From Sulfomarinibacter sp963741385 (GTDB taxonomy: Bacteria > Acidobacteriota > Thermoanaerobaculia > Thermoanaerobaculales > Sulfomarinibacteraceae): a stretch of DNA of 64,000 nucleotides. Position numbers and translations under genes: made by a program. Shown here piece by piece: positions 27,264 to 35,610 of the stretch. A model generated the notes under the pieces. It was not told the DNA's origin. It saw only the letters and a program-made list of their open reading frames with translations, and did not search any database. Position 1 is the first letter of the stretch; each line of letters opens with the position of its first letter. Location of the stretch: the NCBI GenBank assembly GCA_963741385.1, contig CAVUHO010000010.1:1364001-1428000 (forward strand), read 5' to 3'.

Positions 27264-28388
27264 ATGGGCGCCGTGAAGGCGGGAGTCATTGCGGCCGAGC
27301 TGGAAGGCCCGAGCACCGGTGTCGGGAGGTACCTCCAGGGCCTCCTCAACGGGCTCGAGGGGTGGGATCACGGCGTCGAGTGGCACCTCTTTTTTCAAGG
27401 CGAGGCCGTCGCTGGCCGGGTACGGCCGCCGGGGGTTGTCGAGCACTTTTCCGAGAACCATGGCAGCCGGGTGCTGTGGGAGCAACTGCGGTTGCCGGCC
27501 GAACTCGCGCGGCACGATTTCGACGTCGTTTTTTGTCCCGCCTACAGCGTCCCATTCGGCATGCGAACCCCGACGGTGGTGTGTTTGCACGATCTCAGCT
27601 TCGAGCTGCTGCCTCGCGACTTCAGGTTCAGGGAGCGGTGGCGGCGCCGGTTGCTGGCGCGCCGGGCGGCACGGATTGCGGACCGCGTCGTGACCGACAC
27701 CGATCACATGGCCGGTCTCCTTGCACAACGGTACCGGGTCCCCCGCGGACGTCTGGCGGTGGTTCCGCTGGGTGTGGATCGGAAACGTTTCGGACCGGAA
27801 CCCCACGAACACGACCAACAGGTGCGTCAGCGATTGGGGGTGCACGTCCCCTATCTGCTGTGGCTGGGGACGGTGCTCGAACGGCGGCAGCCCCGCGAAG
27901 TTCTGGAGGCCTTCGCCGCGCTCAGGGTCGACCAACCCGACCTGCACCTCGTGATCGCGGGCGCCAACCGGATGCGGTCGCCGGAAAGCCTCGGGAGGTG
28001 GATCCGCGAGCTCGATCTGGAAGCGTGCACGCTCCGGCTCGGGTGGGTCGAGGAGGCTTCCCTGGCGCCGCTCTACCGGGGCGCAGCAGCGGGCGTGTAT
28101 GTGTCGCAGCACGAGGGGTTCGGACTCCCGCCTCTGGAGTGCCTGGCGAGCGGGTCGCCGGTGGTCGTGAGCGCGGGCCTGGCTCTCGACGAGGCCTGGC
28201 CGGACTACCCCTTTCGCTGTCGGGATCTGTCTGCACGGGGCATCGAGGAAGCGCTCCGCGCAGCGTTGGCCCCGAACGCATGGGGCGGCGACATGGCGGC
28301 CGGGGCGCGGCAGGTCGTCGACGGTTTCGACTGGGAGATGAGCTCACGGCTGTTGGTGGCGGAGCTTGAAACGGCGGCCGCCAAATGA
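27264..28388 (+). CDS. Family 4 glycosyltransferase (374 aa)
   Basis: ATG 27264 has GGAGGAG at 27253-27258. Motifs: ELEGPSTGVGRYLQGLL, VCLHDLSFELLPRDF, WLGTVLERRQPREVLEAF and QHEGFGLPPLECLASGSPVVV, all standard for retaining GT4 enzymes. First gene of a four-gene plus-strand operon; its stop overlaps the next start by ATGA. Substrate not predictable. Confidence 0.92.
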   Translation: MGAVKAGVIAAELEGPSTGVGRYLQGLLNGLEGWDHGVEWHLFFQGEAVAGRVRPPGVVEHFSENHGSRVLWEQLRLPAELARHDFDVVFCPAYSVPFGMRTPTVVCLHDLSFELLPRDFRFRERWRRRLLARRAARIADRVVTDTDHMAGLLAQRYRVPRGRLAVVPLGVDRKRFGPEPHEHDQQVRQRLGVHVPYLLWLGTVLERRQPREVLEAFAALRVDQPDLHLVIAGANRMRSPESLGRWIRELDLEACTLRLGWVEEASLAPLYRGAAAGVYVSQHEGFGLPPLECLASGSPVVVSAGLALDEAWPDYPFRCRDLSARGIEEALRAALAPNAWGGDMAAGARQVVDGFDWEMSSRLLVAELETAAAK

Positions 28389-29212
28389 TCTCGGTGATCA
28401 TCGTCAACCACAACAGTGGGGAGCACCTGCAAGGGTGCGTCGAAAGCCTGCGCCAGGCCGGGCCGGAAATCGAGGTCCTGCTGGTCGATAACGCCTCGTC
28501 CGACGGTTCATTGAACATGATTCGGGATGTCTTCCCGGAGGTGCGGGTGCTCGAGCAGGATCGCAACCTGGGCTTCGGCGCGGCCAACAATCTCGCCGCG
28601 AACCAGGCGCGGGGCGACACGCTGTTGCTGCTCAACGCCGACGCGTGGCTCGAGGTCGGGGCTCTGCAGCGACTCCTCGAACGGATGCAGCGGGAGGACC
28701 GCCTGGCGCTGGTGGCGCCGACTCTCCTCTACCCGGACGGCCGACAGCAGTTCGTGTGGTCGCCGGAGCGCGGTGTCGCGGGTGAAGCTCTGCAGCAGCT
28801 GCGAAACCCGTTCGAAAGCCGGCGCTGGGCCCACGGCGCCGCGCTGCGCGCTTTCAGCCGTCTGGTCGGGCGTCTGTGGTACACGGCGGCGTGCGTGTTG
28901 GTGCGGGCCGATGCCTTTCGCGCTGTGGGAGGATTCGACAGGAGATTCTTCATGTACTTCGAAGACGTCGACCTGTGTGTGCGGCTGGAAAACGCCGGCT
29001 GGCGTCTGGCTCAGGAGCCGGCCGCCGTGGTGCGTCATTCCGGGGGCTTCACCCGGCACCCGCACGTCGATGACGTCTACCGGCCTTCCCAGCTCCGTTA
29101 TTACTCTCTGCACCGGCCGCCGTGGGAGGCGCGTCTGGTCGAGCGGAGGCTGCGCCGGCGGTACGGCGACGAGGCGGTGGATGGGTGGCTGCGGCAGGAT
29201 GGCGCGCCATGA
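28385..29212 (+). CDS. Family 2 glycosyltransferase, rhamnosyltransferase-like (275 aa)
   Basis: MISVIIVNHNSGEHL opens a canonical GT-A fold; LLVDNASSDGSL, NLGFGAANNLAANQA, LLLNADAWLE and FFMYFEDVDLCVRLENAGWR are all present, the last giving the metal and catalytic-base residues. Coupled by ATGA overlaps to genes on both sides. Likely adds a deoxyhexose such as rhamnose, given an RmlD homologue at 41324; that link is inference. Confidence 0.92.
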   Translation: MISVIIVNHNSGEHLQGCVESLRQAGPEIEVLLVDNASSDGSLNMIRDVFPEVRVLEQDRNLGFGAANNLAANQARGDTLLLLNADAWLEVGALQRLLERMQREDRLALVAPTLLYPDGRQQFVWSPERGVAGEALQQLRNPFESRRWAHGAALRAFSRLVGRLWYTAACVLVRADAFRAVGGFDRRFFMYFEDVDLCVRLENAGWRLAQEPAAVVRHSGGFTRHPHVDDVYRPSQLRYYSLHRPPWEARLVERRLRRRYGDEAVDGWLRQDGAP

Positions 29213-29436
29213 GCATCACCTGGGCCCTTCTTGCCGGGGTCGTTGCGGCGGGTGCGGCGGTCACGTTCACGGTCCCAGTCCTCCGGCGGCGGCGGCGGGT
29301 GCGCCGGCTCGCTGAAAGTGAGGCGAGCGTAGCCAAGTCGGTCGCTGACGGACGGTTGTCGCGAGCCACCGGCGAAGTGCTGCTGCAACATCTCGAAGGC
29401 CTGCGACGCGAGAGTTCAGGAAACAACGGGAGCTGA
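29209..29436 (+). CDS. Small single-pass membrane protein (75 aa)
   Basis: ATG 29209 overlaps the previous stop by ATGA, which argues the frame is translated. One N-terminal membrane helix (WALLAGVVAAGAAVTFTVPVL) is followed by five or more arginines (RRRRRVRR) as a cytoplasmic stop-transfer signal and an acidic/amphipathic tail (GRLSRATGEVLLQHLEGL). No family recognised. Sitting between two glycosyltransferases of one operon, it could be an assembly or anchoring factor for them; speculative. Confidence 0.65.
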   Translation: MSITWALLAGVVAAGAAVTFTVPVLRRRRRVRRLAESEASVAKSVADGRLSRATGEVLLQHLEGLRRESSGNNGS

Positions 29437-29437
29437 C

Positions 29438-30541
29438 GTGCGCATTGGAGTCGATGCCGGGAGAGCGCTGCACGGGTGCGGAGGGGTCGCGTCCTACACA
29501 CGGCAGCTCGTCATCGGTCTCGCCCGCCACGCCCCCGGTCACGAGATCGTGGTCTTTGATCTCGACCGCGGTATCCACCGCCGCGAAGCCTTCGAACGGG
29601 TTCTCGGAGTACTGCCCCTCTCGGTTCAGTCGGCGAAGGTGACCGGGCAGGAGCTCGCGAAGCTCGACGTCTTCCACGCTCCGGGGTTCGTGATGCCCCC
29701 GGCCGGCGCGCCGTGCCACGTTTTCACCCTGCACGACCTGACGGTTCTCAGCCATCCCGACTACCACACCCTGGACAACCGCATTCGAACGATGGTGTCG
29801 GTCGCCGAGGCCCTGGCGCGTGGGGCCGTCCTGATCGGTGTCTCGCTCGCGACCCAAGCCGAGGCGGTCCGTCTGTTGTCGCTATCCGGCGACGCGGTGG
29901 AAGTGCTGCCGCCGATCCTCGACTCCCGGTTCACACCCGGCGGAAACGACGAGCTCGATGAGGCGGCCCTGCAGCGGCTCGGAGTTCGGGGGCGCTACTG
30001 TCTGGCCGTCGGCAGTCTCGAACCGCGGAAGAACCTCAACCGTCTGCTGGACGCCTGGGATCTGCTGCCGGCCGACCTTCGCGATGACCACGTTCTCGTC
30101 GTCGTGGCGTCCGCGGGGTGGCTGCAGGGAACGTTGATGCGGCGGCTCCGCGCCCTGCGCCGGGAGGGGTCGGTCCACCTGTTGGCGCAGGTGTCCGGTC
30201 TCGACCTCGCGTCCCTCTACCGCCGCGCCAGGCTGGTCGTGTTCCCGTCGCTTGCCGAGGGCTTCGGGCTGCCGGTGGCCGAAGCCATGGCGTGTGGCGC
30301 GCCGGTGGTGACCTCGAACCTGTCGTCGATGCCGGAGGTGGCCGGCGAGGCGGCCATTCTCGTCGAACCGGAGGACAGCGACGCCATCGCGGACGGCATC
30401 CGGCGCGTCCTCGAAAGCGAAGAGCTGCGCCGGGATCTTCGCGAACGGGGGCTCGAACGCGCGATGCGGTATTCGGGCGAGTCTGTGGTGCCGCGTCTCC
30501 TGGAGATCTATCAACGGGCCGTTCGACGTTCAAACGTCTGA
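29438..30541 (+). CDS. Family 4 glycosyltransferase (367 aa)
   Basis: GTG 29438 follows GGGAGC and the previous stop by one base. RIGVDAGRALHGCGGVASYT begins the acceptor domain; VFTLHDLTVLSHPDYHT, AVGSLEPRKNLNRLLDAW and LAEGFGLPVAEAMACGAPVVT (E-x7-E) complete a normal GT4 enzyme. Last gene of the operon. Its final codons are made of the 8-bp tandem motif at 30521-30548, so the C-terminus (RRSNV) is repeat-encoded. Confidence 0.92.
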   Translation: MRIGVDAGRALHGCGGVASYTRQLVIGLARHAPGHEIVVFDLDRGIHRREAFERVLGVLPLSVQSAKVTGQELAKLDVFHAPGFVMPPAGAPCHVFTLHDLTVLSHPDYHTLDNRIRTMVSVAEALARGAVLIGVSLATQAEAVRLLSLSGDAVEVLPPILDSRFTPGGNDELDEAALQRLGVRGRYCLAVGSLEPRKNLNRLLDAWDLLPADLRDDHVLVVVASAGWLQGTLMRRLRALRREGSVHLLAQVSGLDLASLYRRARLVVFPSLAEGFGLPVAEAMACGAPVVTSNLSSMPEVAGEAAILVEPEDSDAIADGIRRVLESEELRRDLRERGLERAMRYSGESVVPRLLEIYQRAVRRSNV

Positions 30542-30548
30542 ACGTTCG
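30521..30548 (-). repeat. 8-bp tandem motif, copy 3
   Basis: On the minus strand reads ACGTTCAG, ACGTTTGA, ACGTCGA in tandem; it overlaps the last codons and stop of the upstream GT4 gene. Confidence 0.55.
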
Positions 30549-30574
30549 CTCGCTGGAAGGATGGGGGGGACTGC

Positions 30575-30580
30575 TACGAT
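30575..30580 (+). promoter_or_regulatory. Leaderless -10 element
   Basis: TACGAT followed by exactly 6 nt and ATG 30587; no Shine-Dalgarno. Confidence 0.55.
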
Positions 30581-30586
30581 ACCTTC

Positions 30587-31393
30587 ATGACAGACCTGAT
30601 TCTCGAACGGAAAGACGGCCCGATCGTGGTCCTGACCCTCAACGATCCGGAGCGGGCCAACCCGCTGTCCGCGCCATTGGTCCAGGCCTTGTGTTCCGCC
30701 CTCGAGCGGGCGGCGGCGGATGACGAAGTGCGTGCCGTGGTCCTGACCGGGGCGGGGCGCCACTTTTCGGCCGGCGCCGACCTCGAGGCCTTGGAGCGTC
30801 TCGCGGCGGGCGGTGACGAGGGCGGCGCCCGGCGCGACACCGAGCGGCTGAGGGGGCTGTTCGAGATCCTCCTCGGCCACCCCAAATTGACCGTGGCGGC
30901 GGTCCACGGGGCGGCGGTGGCGGGTGGGTGCGGTCTGGCGACGGCCTGCGACTTCGTGGTGGCGGAACCGGGCGCCCGCTTCGCCTACACCGAGGTCAAG
31001 ATCGGATTTCTCGCGGCCATGGTGCTGACCTTCCTCACCCGCCGTGTCCCCGGCCACGTGGCGCGGCGGATGCTTCTCGATCCCGAGATGATCGACGGTG
31101 AACGGGCGGTGGCTCTCGGGCTGGCCGACGAGCTCGCCGCCGAGGGCGCCGGTCTCGAACGCGCGGTCGCGCTCGCGAGATCGGTGTGCTCCAAGGCCTC
31201 GCCGTCGGCCCTGGCGGCCACCAAGGCCTTGCTCAACGAAACCGTTGGGCTGGGTTGGCGCGAGGCCCTCGCCACCGCGGTCGAGGCCAATGTCCGTCAG
31301 CGGCAGGAGGCAGACTGCGTTCGCGGTGTACGGACGTTTCTCGCCAACAAGACCACGCCGGACTGGCTCGAGCCCGACGACGAACCGGAGTGA
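30587..31393 (+). CDS. Enoyl-CoA hydratase/isomerase family protein (crotonase, 268 aa)
   Basis: Cytoplasmic acyl-CoA enzyme. Oxyanion-hole motifs are visible at residues 60-65 (FSAGAD) and 108-116 (GAAVAGGCG). Of the two catalytic glutamates of classical hydratases, the first position is glycine (GGCGL instead of GGGCE), while the second is kept (E136 in FAYTEVKIGF). That pattern fits methylglutaconyl-CoA-hydratase-like or isomerase-like members better than short-chain enoyl-CoA hydratase. Isolated gene between the glycan locus and a palindromic element. Confidence 0.88.
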   Translation: MTDLILERKDGPIVVLTLNDPERANPLSAPLVQALCSALERAAADDEVRAVVLTGAGRHFSAGADLEALERLAAGGDEGGARRDTERLRGLFEILLGHPKLTVAAVHGAAVAGGCGLATACDFVVAEPGARFAYTEVKIGFLAAMVLTFLTRRVPGHVARRMLLDPEMIDGERAVALGLADELAAEGAGLERAVALARSVCSKASPSALAATKALLNETVGLGWREALATAVEANVRQRQEADCVRGVRTFLANKTTPDWLEPDDEPE

Positions 31394-31732
31394 AACAGCC
31401 GTCTCATCCTGAAGACCGTGCGCTCGTTGTCCGGTCAATCTCGTCATATTGAAATCAGACTCACCCTGTCATCCCGACCGAGGGAGCTAAGCGACCGAGC
31501 GGAGGGATCTGTTCGACTCGCTCCGCTCGCCCAGGGCAGGTTCGGTCGGTCGCTACCCCAAACCAGGGCTCAGGTCCCTCGACTCGCTCCGCTCGCTCGG
31601 GATGACAGGTGAAGAGGATTGGCTGGCTCCCACGTCATTCCGTGCGGGCTCGCTGTCGATGCGTGAACCACTCTGAAGGTGGGCCTTGGTCCACCCTCAG
31701 GACTGAAACGATCGATGTTGAGTCGTTTAAAC
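31394..31732. other. 339-base gap between convergent genes
   Basis: Contains the palindromic element at 31467-31607 and, at about 31675-31702, a 10-bp stem with one mismatch (CTGAAGGTGG / CCACCCTCAG) that could end the minus-strand protease transcript although it lacks a T-run. No gene seen. Confidence 0.6.
31467..31607. repeat. Palindromic intergenic element, family P, copy 2
   Basis: Same ends as copy 1 (TGTCATCCCGACCGAGGGAG and TCGGGATGACA) with a longer centre (141 bp). It lies between convergent genes. Confidence 0.88.
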
Positions 31733-33034
31733 CTACTCGCTATCCACCCTCTCGAGAATGTCGGCTACCTGGTCGCGGTGGACGGTGATGGTGAGCATCT
31801 TCAGCCTGACGTAGTCGTCGCGGTAGAAGAAGTAACCCTTGTGTTGGCCGAGCCGTGACGAGCGGTTGGAGTCCTTGATCAGGAACCAGTCGTGGCCGTC
31901 GAGCCGGGTGATCCCCACGAGGTGGATGCCGTGGTCGTCGGTGCTGGTCCGGTTGATGAAGCGGAACTCGCGCGAGTCCTGGTCGATGTATGCGCCTGGG
32001 ATGTCGAAGGTCGGCACCACCGCGATGTCCTCGAGCCCCCACAGACCCGGTTCGGAGACGTCGCCGCCGATCACCAGGCTCTGGCCCGCGGTAGCCGTCG
32101 AACGGATGACCTCGTACCAGGTGTCGAGGGGGACGTTGACGTAGCTCGTGTCGTGCCACCAGTTGTCGGGCACGTCGTAGGACCCGCGGGTCCAGAACGG
32201 CACCGACAGGGTCGACATCAGGCTCACGTAGTCATCGGGGTCGATCTTGCAGACCTCGTCGAGGAATTTCTCCGGCGCGTACTCCGCGCCGTTCCAGACA
32301 ACCGTCTCGGGTGGGCGCCCCATGGTGAGGTCGAGGATCCGGCGGATGGTGTCGATGATGAAGTCCTCGTCCCAGAAACCGCTGTCGCGGCACCAGTCGA
32401 GAAACTGGTTCATGCGCGCTTCCATGAGGCTGTGGTCGAAACGCCCGTCTTCGGCAAGAACGCCCTCGTAGTCCACCCGTGGAACCACCCCGTGCTCACG
32501 GTAAACGCGCAGGAGGGCCGCACTCTCCGAGCCCTCGTCGAAGACTGACTCGCCGCGGCTGTCGATGAAGCCGCGAGCCTTGTTGACGTACTCCCAATAG
32601 GCGGTCCACATCTCGGACAGCTTGATCTCCTGAGCCGAAAGACGGTGGATCTCGGACTCCATGAAGGAGGTCGCTGAGAAACTCCAGCAGGTGCCGGTGA
32701 GGTACTGCGGGGTGGGTGGAAAATGCCAGGCCTGAGTCTCGAAGGCCGCGGGGCCGGCCGGCCGTTCGATGCCCGACATGTCGAACCGCAGCTCGAGCTT
32801 CGCCTCGTCGCGCGCCTTGGCCTCCGCTTTGACCTGGGCGAGAATCTCGGCGGTCTTGGCCTGGGCGGCCTCGAGCAGCTCCTCGTTGTGCGCCTCCATC
32901 TCGTCAATGACCGGATACTTCGTCTTCTCGACGTAGGTCAGCTGGTCCTTCGTCTGCTCCTGCGCCGGCACAGTCGCGGCGAAACTCAGCGCCAGAATTG
33001 TCGTCGCACACAGGGTGAGAAATCGAGATTGCAT
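31733..33034 (-). CDS. Exported papain-fold (C1/bleomycin-hydrolase-like) cysteine protease (433 aa)
   Basis: ATG 33034 is preferred over ATG 33046 because GGAGG is correctly spaced from it. The signal peptide ends near VPAQ. The active site is complete: Gln110 (oxyanion), Cys116 in LTGTCWSFSATSFMESE, His368 in TDDHGIHLVG and Asn390 in IKDSN. The CWSF context and the long insert between Cys and His resemble C1B aminopeptidase C/bleomycin hydrolase, which are normally cytoplasmic; export is unusual. A charged, helical N-terminal stretch (residues 45-80) may be a propeptide. Role: periplasmic or extracellular protein breakdown. Monocistronic. Confidence 0.87.
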   Translation of the reverse strand: MQSRFLTLCATTILALSFAATVPAQEQTKDQLTYVEKTKYPVIDEMEAHNEELLEAAQAKTAEILAQVKAEAKARDEAKLELRFDMSGIERPAGPAAFETQAWHFPPTPQYLTGTCWSFSATSFMESEIHRLSAQEIKLSEMWTAYWEYVNKARGFIDSRGESVFDEGSESAALLRVYREHGVVPRVDYEGVLAEDGRFDHSLMEARMNQFLDWCRDSGFWDEDFIIDTIRRILDLTMGRPPETVVWNGAEYAPEKFLDEVCKIDPDDYVSLMSTLSVPFWTRGSYDVPDNWWHDTSYVNVPLDTWYEVIRSTATAGQSLVIGGDVSEPGLWGLEDIAVVPTFDIPGAYIDQDSREFRFINRTSTDDHGIHLVGITRLDGHDWFLIKDSNRSSRLGQHKGYFFYRDDYVRLKMLTITVHRDQVADILERVDSE

Positions 33035-33079
33035 CGCGCCCTCCATCCATGATGTCGGGACGGGTGTCCCGAGACCGGA

Positions 33080-34213
33080 CTATACCCCATTCCGGGAACC
33101 GTCGGAGGTCATCGCCGCAACCAGGGTGGCGACGGCCGCGTCCCATTGCTCGGGCGGCGGCGCCGTCACTGCCAGACGCACGTGAGAGGTGCCGCCGAAA
33201 TCCTCGCCGGGCCACAGACCGACCCCGAAGCGTCGAGCCAGATCGACACAGAACGCCGTGGTGGCGCCGCCGGTCCGGTCGCCGACGTCGAGCCAGAGGT
33301 AGAACCCACCGGCCGGCCGGCGAACCGTGAGACCGGTGGTCTCGAGGGCCGCGGCCAGGGCCTCGACCCGATCGCTGACGATCATCCGCGCGTGTTCGAG
33401 GTAGTCGTCCGGGACCAGCGGCAACGCCGTGAGCGCCTCCTGCATCGGCCCCGAGGCCGGGTTGAAGAGGCCCGCGTGGTGAGCCGCCACCCGTGCTGCA
33501 AGCTCGGGGTCGGCCACCACCCAACCCATCCGCCACCCACACAGGGCCCAGCTCTTGGAGGCGCTGCGCACCTGCACCACCGTCCTGCGGTCGGGGTCGA
33601 AGTCAGCCGGCACGACTCGGGTGTCCGGAAGGCCTTGAAACTCGGTGTAGGCCTCGTCGCAGATCAGACGGAGTCCGCGGTCGCGGCAGAGGCCCACCAG
33701 GGCCCGCGTCTGGCCCTCGGTGAGGGTGGCCCCGGTGGGGTTCGAAGGCGAGGAGAGGACCACCGCCCGGGTCTTCGGTCCGATGTGGTCGGCGACGGTC
33801 TGCGGCCAGAAATCAAAGGTGCCGTTGCCCTCGGCGACCGGCACCGGGCGGGCGCCAAGCCTGGCGGCCATCGCCGCGTAGGCCGGATAGGAGGGGAGGG
33901 GGTGGATCAGCTCGTCGCCGGGTTCGAGCAGAGCCGCGAACACGGCCAGCAGTCCGCCTTTGGCGCCGCTGGTGACGACCACCTGCTCCGGTGTCGCCGC
34001 GCTGCCGCCCGCGGTGTGGTGTGCGGCGAGGATTTCGCGCAGACGGGGATTACCCGCCGGCGGCGCATAGCCGAAGGTCTCGGCACGCGAGGCGCGGGCG
34101 AGAGCGTCGCGCAACGCCTCGGGGGGCGGGACGCAGGGTTCGCCCACCAGCCAGCTCGAGGTCGCGGCGCCGCGTTCCGCGAGTGCCGCGAGCACCCCGT
34201 CGAGCGCCCTCAC
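33080..34213 (-). CDS. Class I/II PLP aminotransferase (377 aa), likely tyrosine/aromatic
   Basis: GTG 34213 overlaps the tyrA stop by GTGA. PLP residues: SSPSNPTGATL, DEAYTEFQ, and SASKSWALCGWRMGW with the Schiff-base lysine in SASKS. Since it is translationally coupled to chorismate mutase-prephenate dehydrogenase, the likely reaction is transamination of 4-hydroxyphenylpyruvate to tyrosine. An aspartate or alanine aminotransferase role is the alternative; substrate is set only by context. Confidence 0.9.
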   Translation of the reverse strand: MRALDGVLAALAERGAATSSWLVGEPCVPPPEALRDALARASRAETFGYAPPAGNPRLREILAAHHTAGGSAATPEQVVVTSGAKGGLLAVFAALLEPGDELIHPLPSYPAYAAMAARLGARPVPVAEGNGTFDFWPQTVADHIGPKTRAVVLSSPSNPTGATLTEGQTRALVGLCRDRGLRLICDEAYTEFQGLPDTRVVPADFDPDRRTVVQVRSASKSWALCGWRMGWVVADPELAARVAAHHAGLFNPASGPMQEALTALPLVPDDYLEHARMIVSDRVEALAAALETTGLTVRRPAGGFYLWLDVGDRTGGATTAFCVDLARRFGVGLWPGEDFGGTSHVRLAVTAPPPEQWDAAVATLVAAMTSDGSRNGV

Positions 34214-35340
34214 GCCGGCGCTCCGTCGCCGGCCGCGCCAAGATAGTCGTGGCAGTCGGCCATCAGCTGCTGGAAGGCCGCCGCGTTCCCGCTGTCCACC
34301 GCACCCAACCACTCGTCGAGGGCTTGCTGCAGCCAGCGCCCGGTCTCGGGGGTGGCCTCGTTGAGGACCTGAATCTCGAAATAGAGCCCCGGGTTCTCAC
34401 CGGTGACCTCGCGCGTGGTCCCGAGTTGCTTGGTATAGGTGACACCGGCAACTTCGTCGAGATCCGCGGCGGTGAGGTTGGAGTGCGAGAGGGCTCGGGC
34501 GAATACCAGATTCGAGAGGTGGGTGAGACCGAGCACGAGACCCATACGCCGGTCGTGCTCGGCGATGGACATCTCCACCAGCCGGGCGGAGGTCTCGGCA
34601 AACAGGCCGCGCACCACCGCGAGGTCGTCGGGGCGGGCCTCGTCGCAGAAGACGATGGTGCGGCCCGAGAGCATCCGCACATCCGGTCCGAAGAGGGGGT
34701 GGAACGAGACCAGCCGCAGGCCTTCGCCACGAAGGCGGTCCGCAAGCTCCCGCAGGTGGCCCTTGAGGCTGCACATCTCGGCCACCACCGCAGTCACCCG
34801 CAGCTGGGACAACTCCTCGAGGACCCCCGCGCACGCACTCATCGGAACGGCGAGGACGATGAGGTCGGCATCGGCGGCCCCCACGTCGAGCGCCACCTGT
34901 TCGAAATCGCCGTCGCCGGGCGCGGGGTCGTGGATGACGACGCGGTGGCCCTGGCCCTGCAGAAAGCGGGCGATCCAGCGGCCCATCCCGCCCTTACCGC
35001 CCACGACCAGGGTGCGCAGTGCATCGCCCTGGTAATGAGTGTCGAGGTGGGCCGCCTGCTCTTCGACCGCCTTGCGGATCAGAAAGGTGGCGAGATCGCG
35101 CCCCAGCACCTCGTCGAGACCGAGCATGGAGCTGGCATCGGCAAAACGCTGGTAGACCTCGGCCTCGACCTTGAAATTTCTGAGCGGGATTCCCGCGGCC
35201 TGTTTGAGCTCGCCGATCTGACGCGCCAGCTCCAGGCGTTCGCACACCAGGTGGAGGATCCGCCGATCCAGGGCCTCGATGTCGCGCCGGTGCTGATCCA
35301 GGAGGTCACGGGGTGGTTGGTCTGGGTTGTCAGTCCGCAT
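34210..35340 (-). CDS. tyrA: Bifunctional chorismate mutase / prephenate dehydrogenase
   Basis: Converts chorismate to prephenate and then oxidatively to 4-hydroxyphenylpyruvate. Residues 10-95 form an AroQ-type helical chorismate mutase (LLDQHRRDIEALDRRILHLVCERLELARQIGELK); residues 108-370 are the NAD(P)-binding dehydrogenase (VVGGKGGMGRWIARFLQGQG, SFHPLFGPDVRMLSGRTIVF). Domain order matches T-protein TyrA of enteric bacteria. AAGGAG precedes ATG 35340 at good distance. First gene of a two-gene tyrosine operon; upstream is a candidate leader peptide with two Tyr codons. Confidence 0.95.
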   Translation of the reverse strand: MRTDNPDQPPRDLLDQHRRDIEALDRRILHLVCERLELARQIGELKQAAGIPLRNFKVEAEVYQRFADASSMLGLDEVLGRDLATFLIRKAVEEQAAHLDTHYQGDALRTLVVGGKGGMGRWIARFLQGQGHRVVIHDPAPGDGDFEQVALDVGAADADLIVLAVPMSACAGVLEELSQLRVTAVVAEMCSLKGHLRELADRLRGEGLRLVSFHPLFGPDVRMLSGRTIVFCDEARPDDLAVVRGLFAETSARLVEMSIAEHDRRMGLVLGLTHLSNLVFARALSHSNLTAADLDEVAGVTYTKQLGTTREVTGENPGLYFEIQVLNEATPETGRWLQQALDEWLGAVDSGNAAAFQQLMADCHDYLGAAGDGAPA

Positions 35341-35415
35341 CTTCTGCTCCTTGGTGGGGTGCGGACGGAGGCGGGGCAGGACCCGCCGTCGCCGGCGGGC
35401 CCCGTGTCTTTCAGC

Positions 35416-35511
35416 TCAGACGGGTGGCCGCCGACGCTCGCAGGTGATGCCGTAATAGACGGGCCCTTGGCTGCTGCTCGAGCGGTCGCGAGTGAGAGCT
35501 GCACTGTCCAC
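35416..35511 (-). CDS. Candidate 31-residue leader peptide of the tyrosine operon
   Basis: GTG 35511 follows TAGGAT (35523-35518) by exactly 6 nt, the leaderless pattern found at other genes here. The frame encodes tandem Tyr codons (TAT TAC) and ends GITCERRRPPV before TGA, then 75 nt to the tyrA start with a CCCGCCG-GCGA-CGGCGGG hairpin between. Tandem Tyr codons plus an Arg-rich diproline end suggest ribosome pausing/attenuation in response to tyrosine. No conservation data; speculative. Confidence 0.4.
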   Translation of the reverse strand: MDSAALTRDRSSSSQGPVYYGITCERRRPPV

Positions 35512-35571
35512 CGAATCATCCTAACAGAAGGCCCCGGTTTCGGCGATTGGCAACGATTTCAAGCTGTGGAG

Positions 35572-35599
35572 TTGACAATACTGTGTGACGCACTATATT
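35572..35599 (+). promoter_or_regulatory. Strong promoter of the padR operon
   Basis: TTGACA (35572-35577), 16-base spacer, TATATT (35594-35599). The predicted start is within about 5 nt of ATG 35611 and no SD precedes it, so the mRNA is nearly leaderless. GTGTGACGCAC in the spacer is a short dyad and a possible PadR operator for autorepression. Confidence 0.75.
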
Positions 35600-35610
35600 A
35601 GGTGTTGCAT

